Source: Ignavibacteriales bacterium
Lineage (GTDB): Bacteria > Bacteroidota > Ignavibacteria > Ignavibacteriales > Ignavibacteriaceae
Direction: 5' to 3'
Assembly (NCBI GenBank): GCA_020061465.1
Contig: JAGUYG010000001.1
Location: 1 to 64,000 of the forward strand
DNA length: 64,000 nt
A program made the translations under genes and the position numbers. The notes beneath the pieces were generated by a model. It was not told where the DNA came from. It did not search any database and worked only from the letters and a program-made list of their open reading frames with translations. Of the stretch, positions 60,222 through 64,000 are shown piece by piece (position 1 is the first letter of the stretch; each line of letters starts with the position of its first letter).

Positions 60222-62870
60222 TTATTTACTCCTGATGGAAATTCCGAATTCAATTCTTCGCGGCTCATAAAATCGAGAAGGATCATATAAAGCGGCACGA
60301 TGTGCGCTTGGGGTCAAACTATAATTTGGGCTTCCCGTTGAACTGAATACAAATCCATTTACAAAATGAGTATTCAGCACATTAAAAACTCTTGCAAATG
60401 CGCTAAGATTAATTATTCCTAAGTCGAAATATTTTTCTGCGCGAATATCTAAAAGGAAGAATCCTTCTTTTTGTCCCGAGTTAGTTTCCTGAGCGGCACC
60501 GAAACCCGAACCGATTTCGGGTGTGTAAGGTTGTCCGCTTCCAAATCTAAAAATAGCACTAATTGAATAATCATCCGGTATAAAATAAACCGCACTCAAA
60601 TTAAGAGTATGGCGCTGATCCCAATTAAATGCAATATCGCGAGGGCGGGGATCCTGTCCTGCTGCGGCACGGTTGGCAGTTTCCCGCGGATCGCTTGAGT
60701 TACCTTGAGCAAACTGCGATGTATAATCGAGCGAGGTGCTTATGTAGTCAATATTTCTTTGAAAGAGCGAAACTGTAAATCCATAAACGCTTCCGAAATC
60801 TACGTTCGTAAATCTTGCATATTCTGCGGCTGTGTAGGTGCTGACAAATTCAACCCCCAACAGATCGCGGATATCTTTGTAAAAAAAAGAAAGCTGAACA
60901 CCCAGGAAATCTGCTAAGGATTGTTTTAATCCGAATTCATATTGAACCGTCAATTCGGGATTTAAATCGGGATTACCCATAACACCGTAGCTTATTCCCC
61001 CAGCCTGCAGTTGATCAAGCAAAGAATAATCGGCATTACTATATAATAAATTCAAACCGGGCAATTGATAGAAATGCCCGTAAGAAAAGTAAACAGAAGC
61101 CGAAGCTGTTAACGGAAAACTTAATCCCAATCGTGGAGCTAATGCAGTTTTTATTTTTGTTTTTATTAGTTTTGATTCCGGTGCACCGGTGATCGTGTTT
61201 GCAGGATTTTGAAGATCGCTTGGTATCTCACCTGCAGCATCGAAGTATTCAAATCTTACTCCGGCACGAACTACCAAATCTCCTAATTCAACCCTGTCTT
61301 GAATATATGCAGCCACCTGATGCGGGAAATAAGTTTTCATTCCGGGGAGCCTCGGAAATTGAAATCTTGGTTGGAGTACTTCTACACCGTCAATATTGGT
61401 TGTAACGAAAAAACCCGGAGGTCCAAAAGTGATTTCTGAAGTTTGAAGGTCAAATCCCGTTTCGATTAGATTTACTCTATCTGCCTGCCAGGTTAAATCG
61501 CCTTTTAACACGAATGAATTTGTTTTTTGTCTGAAGCGACCGAGATCCACACCCTGAATAACCGCACCGTCTTCATAGTTTGGATCACCTTTCGGCTGTC
61601 TGGCATCCAGATATAATGGATCCATTAAATCTTCATAAACATAACTTTCATACAAGAAGTAATTTTGTCTGAAGTTTAATTTGTAAAACATAAGAGATGA
61701 GAGTGTATGTGTAAAAGTTAATCCGTGTGAAAATGAGGTAGAATAGTTTTTAGGAGTTCCGTCAGGATTTAACCTGAAACCGTGATTATAGTACTTACGT
61801 TCGGAGCTGTTAAATGTTACCTGATAGTTGAACTGCATATTCTGCAGTGATTGATTCGTTATTTTGAACTGTCCGCTCCATTCGTCAGTATAGTTCATTG
61901 GAATAAGTTTATTATCTCCGGTTGGATTGAAGTTACGCTGCTCAAAATCATTTTCGTCGAACGGAGTAAACCTTCTTCGTCCGAACATCCAGCCTTCGTT
62001 ATAATACTTCCTGCCGCTTACAAAAAATGTTGTTTTGGGTAAGCCAGTAGGACCGTTCAACGCTAACTGGAAATTGCGAATCTTGATCGGATTGTAATTC
62101 CCATTTTCCGGATACCTTTCGTTATCTGAAGTAAAATAATCTCCAATGTAGGTTTCACCGGAAAATTCAAATTTTTCTCCGCCGGTTTTAAGTACTGCAT
62201 TAACAACACCGGACATTGCCTGTCCGTACTTAGCATCGAATGTTCCGCTTATTACTTGAACTTCTTCAATTATCGATCTATCTAACTCGAGGATTGAAGA
62301 ATTATCATAGGGATTAACAACGGATACGCCGTCAACCTGGTATTGAACTTCACCTATACGCCCGCCTCTAAAATGTCCGTCAATTACTCCTGCCTGTAAA
62401 TTTACTATTTCGTTCAGGCTTTGAACCGGAAGATTTTTAATGTCATCTTTATTGATAGAAGAGACAGAGCTTGTTTGGTTGAATTCGACCAAAGGTCTTT
62501 GTGCAACAACAATTACCTCCTCTCCTTCAATTGCTTCGGGCTGCAAAACTACATCAAGCGAGGTTGTTTGATCGGCAGATATTCTTACATTTTCTATTAC
62601 ATGTGTTTTGTAACCGAGATATCTAAATCTGACGGTATAAGTTCCGGCTCTGATATTTAAGATTATATATCTGCCGTCAATATCGGTAGCAGCACCTAAG
62701 GTAGTTCCATCAATAATTACATTTGCAGCTATAAGTGGTTCACCGGTTTCGTCTAAAACTTTGCCTGTTAATTTGCCTGACACCTGCGAATAAATTAGCC
62801 CTGAGAAAAAGAAAAATAAAATCAAAATATGCCGGATGCTTGTACCAAATATTTTTACTGTTGGATTCAT
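60222..62870 (-). CDS. TonB-dependent receptor with N-terminal carboxypeptidase-regulatory-like domain
   Basis: 882 aa from the ATG at 62870, preceded by GGGAGTT. A TTG 12 nt upstream falls in the RBS. Signal peptide, then a CarboxypepD_reg-like domain (about 30-110: GKLTGKVLDETGEPLIAANV, YTVRFRYLGYKTHVI), the plug domain (about 125-235: NQTSSVSSINKDDIKNLPV, IIEEVQVISGTFDAKYGQAM), and a 22-strand barrel region with GHFYQLPGLNLLYSNADY, LNPELTVQYEFGLKQS and a C-terminal ARVFNVLNTHFVN segment. It imports large ligands using TonB energy. It differs from a classical SusC pair, as no SusD gene adjoins. Confidence 0.95.
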   Translation of the reverse strand: MNPTVKIFGTSIRHILILFFFFSGLIYSQVSGKLTGKVLDETGEPLIAANVIIDGTTLGAATDIDGRYIILNIRAGTYTVRFRYLGYKTHVIENVRISADQTTSLDVVLQPEAIEGEEVIVVAQRPLVEFNQTSSVSSINKDDIKNLPVQSLNEIVNLQAGVIDGHFRGGRIGEVQYQVDGVSVVNPYDNSSILELDRSIIEEVQVISGTFDAKYGQAMSGVVNAVLKTGGEKFEFSGETYIGDYFTSDNERYPENGNYNPIKIRNFQLALNGPTGLPKTTFFVSGRKYYNEGWMFGRRRFTPFDENDFEQRNFNPTGDNKLIPMNYTDEWSGQFKITNQSLQNMQFNYQVTFNSSERKYYNHGFRLNPDGTPKNYSTSFSHGLTFTHTLSSLMFYKLNFRQNYFLYESYVYEDLMDPLYLDARQPKGDPNYEDGAVIQGVDLGRFRQKTNSFVLKGDLTWQADRVNLIETGFDLQTSEITFGPPGFFVTTNIDGVEVLQPRFQFPRLPGMKTYFPHQVAAYIQDRVELGDLVVRAGVRFEYFDAAGEIPSDLQNPANTITGAPESKLIKTKIKTALAPRLGLSFPLTASASVYFSYGHFYQLPGLNLLYSNADYSLLDQLQAGGISYGVMGNPDLNPELTVQYEFGLKQSLADFLGVQLSFFYKDIRDLLGVEFVSTYTAAEYARFTNVDFGSVYGFTVSLFQRNIDYISTSLDYTSQFAQGNSSDPRETANRAAAGQDPRPRDIAFNWDQRHTLNLSAVYFIPDDYSISAIFRFGSGQPYTPEIGSGFGAAQETNSGQKEGFFLLDIRAEKYFDLGIINLSAFARVFNVLNTHFVNGFVFSSTGSPNYSLTPSAHRAALYDPSRFYEPRRIEFGISIRSK

Positions 62871-62901
62871 TTTAACTCCCAACTTTTTTCTTCATCTTAA
62901 T

Positions 62902-62937
62902 AAAAAAGAAACGGAGAGATATTTCACTCTCCGTTTC
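62902..62937 (-). terminator. Rho-independent terminator after the CBM9-like protein gene
   Basis: On the minus strand GAAACGGAGAG (62937-62927) pairs with CTCTCCGTTTC (62918-62908), an 11-bp perfect stem with an 8-nt loop, followed by TTTTTT (62907-62902). It begins 6 nt after the stop codon of the gene ending at 62944 and lies 32 nt before the TonB receptor start. The two genes are therefore likely partly uncoupled in transcription. Confidence 0.88.
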
Positions 62938-62943
62938 AAATAA

Positions 62944-64000
62944 TTATTTTATAAGAATCATTTTACCGACAGCGTTTTGAATATTCTTTCCTAAACTTAA
63001 ACCTGTAAAAGTAACTTTATAGAGATATACGCCTGATGTTAGATTCGAAGCATTCAGGTGATATTCATTAACTCCGGCTTTAACAGAAGATATTTTATTG
63101 CTTGAGACTTCTTCACCGATAGAATTAAATAAAGTGATTGTTACTTCACCTGACTCGGGCACTGCGAATCTTATCTTCGTTGAAGGATTAAATGGATTAG
63201 GATAATTGCCGTAAAGTTCAAGCCGCTTTGGTAAAATTGAAATATTTCTATCTTCAACATTAACAGGCGTTAAAGGATCGAGCACCATCCATGCAGCAGC
63301 CGGACCACCATCGTGCTCTCTAAACCACCATGTCCTTGTACCGTAGTTGGCGAGAGGATCATCAAATGAATCGCCATCGGCTAACATAATACCCATAAAT
63401 ACCAATTTATCTCCGAGATCGGCAGGGTATCCAAATTTTGTTAAGTCAACTTTTAACTCAATCTGATAACCTTCGTCGATATCAAGATTGTTATTTACGG
63501 TAGTAGCTCCTTTAAGATGAACACCAAATTCAGCATAACCGGAATCAATTAATACCGGTAGGTATTCATAAGCTGCTGCTTCACTCAATGTATTGAAAGT
63601 AACTCTCAACCTTTGGAAGATCATAATATTATCAAGATTAACCTGAGAACGATCGCCAATTATGAATTGAACTCCATCAATCTTATCATACTCTTCAGTC
63701 CCTTGTACTAATTGATCGTCTATATCGGCAGCGAGGTACAGGTATTTATCTTTGAAGAACATTTTAATAGCGGCGAATGCCGGGTCAACGACTGGGGGAC
63801 GCGGGTTTCCACCTAATTCTGGCTGGAACTGACCGCTTGAAAGTGGACCGATTGTCGGATAACTGTTTCTTAGTTCGTCATCTCCCCATGCAATATTAAA
63901 TGAATATGCGCCTTCCCAAACAGGGTCATCAAGCTTACCGTCGATAACCGGATCGGCAAAATTACTTCCGTTGGGAACAACAACATCCGGCGCAACATAA
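62944..64000 (-). CDS. CBM9-like secreted protein with T9SS-like tail (5' end outside the window)
   Basis: The frame stays open from 62944 through the right edge, so the start lies beyond 64000. At least 352 codons are visible. The edge-proximal part reads ADPVIDGKLDDPVWEGAYSF, the typical opening of a CBM9-like/DOMON-related sugar-binding fold. This continues through FFKDKYLYLAADIDDQL, YQIELKVDLTKFGYPADLGD and WFREHDGGPAAAW. The C-terminal 85 residues are a T9SS-A-like sorting domain (ELYGNYPNPFNPSTKIRFAV, SSNLTSGVYLYKVTFTG). It is probably a surface carbohydrate-binding protein or a domain of a larger enzyme. The internal ATG at 63762 is not the true start. Confidence 0.85.
   Translation of the reverse strand, partial: YVAPDVVVPNGSNFADPVIDGKLDDPVWEGAYSFNIAWGDDELRNSYPTIGPLSSGQFQPELGGNPRPPVVDPAFAAIKMFFKDKYLYLAADIDDQLVQGTEEYDKIDGVQFIIGDRSQVNLDNIMIFQRLRVTFNTLSEAAAYEYLPVLIDSGYAEFGVHLKGATTVNNNLDIDEGYQIELKVDLTKFGYPADLGDKLVFMGIMLADGDSFDDPLANYGTRTWWFREHDGGPAAAWMVLDPLTPVNVEDRNISILPKRLELYGNYPNPFNPSTKIRFAVPESGEVTITLFNSIGEEVSSNKISSVKAGVNEYHLNASNLTSGVYLYKVTFTGLSLGKNIQNAVGKMILIK

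Overview
The window looks like a chromosomal segment of an AT-rich Gram-negative bacterium of the Bacteroidota/Chlorobi side, most likely Ignavibacteria (an Ignavibacterium/Melioribacter-like lineage). This rests on secreted proteins with C-terminal type IX secretion (T9SS)-like sorting tails, a PorV-like barrel, TonB-dependent receptors, OmpA proteins, and a dcw cluster that encodes a DNPR-type (meso-diaminopimelate) MurE. No taxonomic search was possible, so the assignment is an inference.

Layout. (1) 0-5 kb: an OmpA-family protein; tRNA-Pro(CGG) immediately followed by a GIY-YIG nuclease ORF and then by a second, damaged copy of the 3' two thirds of the same tRNA; yajQ; a lone C-terminal half of a DnaE-type polymerase; a MITE-like inverted-repeat element; and a small CPXCG zinc-ribbon-like protein. 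(2) 5.2-21.7 kb, minus strand: a compact division/cell wall cluster mraZ-rsmH-ftsL-ftsI-murE-murF-mraY-murD-ftsW-murG-(membrane PH-like gene)-murC-ftsQ-ftsA-ftsZ. Most junctions overlap by 1-8 nt. mraZ is preceded by a promoter and three 10-bp-phased TGGKG boxes, the arrangement expected for MraZ autoregulation. (3) 22-39.7 kb, plus strand: a signalling region with a GAF-PP2C phosphatase, a double ABM-domain protein and six tandem Ser/Thr protein kinases. Four kinases carry TolB-like plus TPR tails, one has a TM plus a PD40 beta-propeller, and one has a TM plus TolB-like plus TPR. Short ORFs encoding only the first 15-20 residues of a kinase (up to the glycine-rich loop) precede four of the kinases, and a shortened relative precedes a fifth; most overlap the next start codon. 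This is the most unusual structure in the window.

(4) 39.7-41.4 kb: a decayed patch with an ORF6N protein, the last ~52 codons of an hsdM, and a stray fragment of a kinase C-terminus. (5) 41.4-55.8 kb, minus strand: a carbohydrate locus with a double-parvulin PPIase, two sugar ABC permeases, a lipoprotein binding protein, two glycoamylase/GH144-type enzymes, a GH2 enzyme, a large discoidin-like/six-hairpin glycosidase-like protein, and an esterase/peptidase gene with an internal deletion. The two GH144-like proteins suggest beta-1,2-glucan use (inference). (6) 55.9-64 kb, minus strand: a PorV-like protein, a 1095-aa T9SS cargo-like protein, a TonB-dependent receptor, and a CBM9-like T9SS protein that runs off the right edge. 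No SusD-like partner is visible.

How they work together: the dcw operon supplies peptidoglycan precursors and the divisome. The kinase/phosphatase block looks like a paralogous signalling array with exchangeable sensor or effector tails. The right third looks like an outer-membrane and periplasmic glycan acquisition system feeding an ABC importer whose ATPase is not in the window. Stretches with nothing recognised: 1-221, 1356-1592, most of 21694-22063, 29541-29677, 50675-50814.
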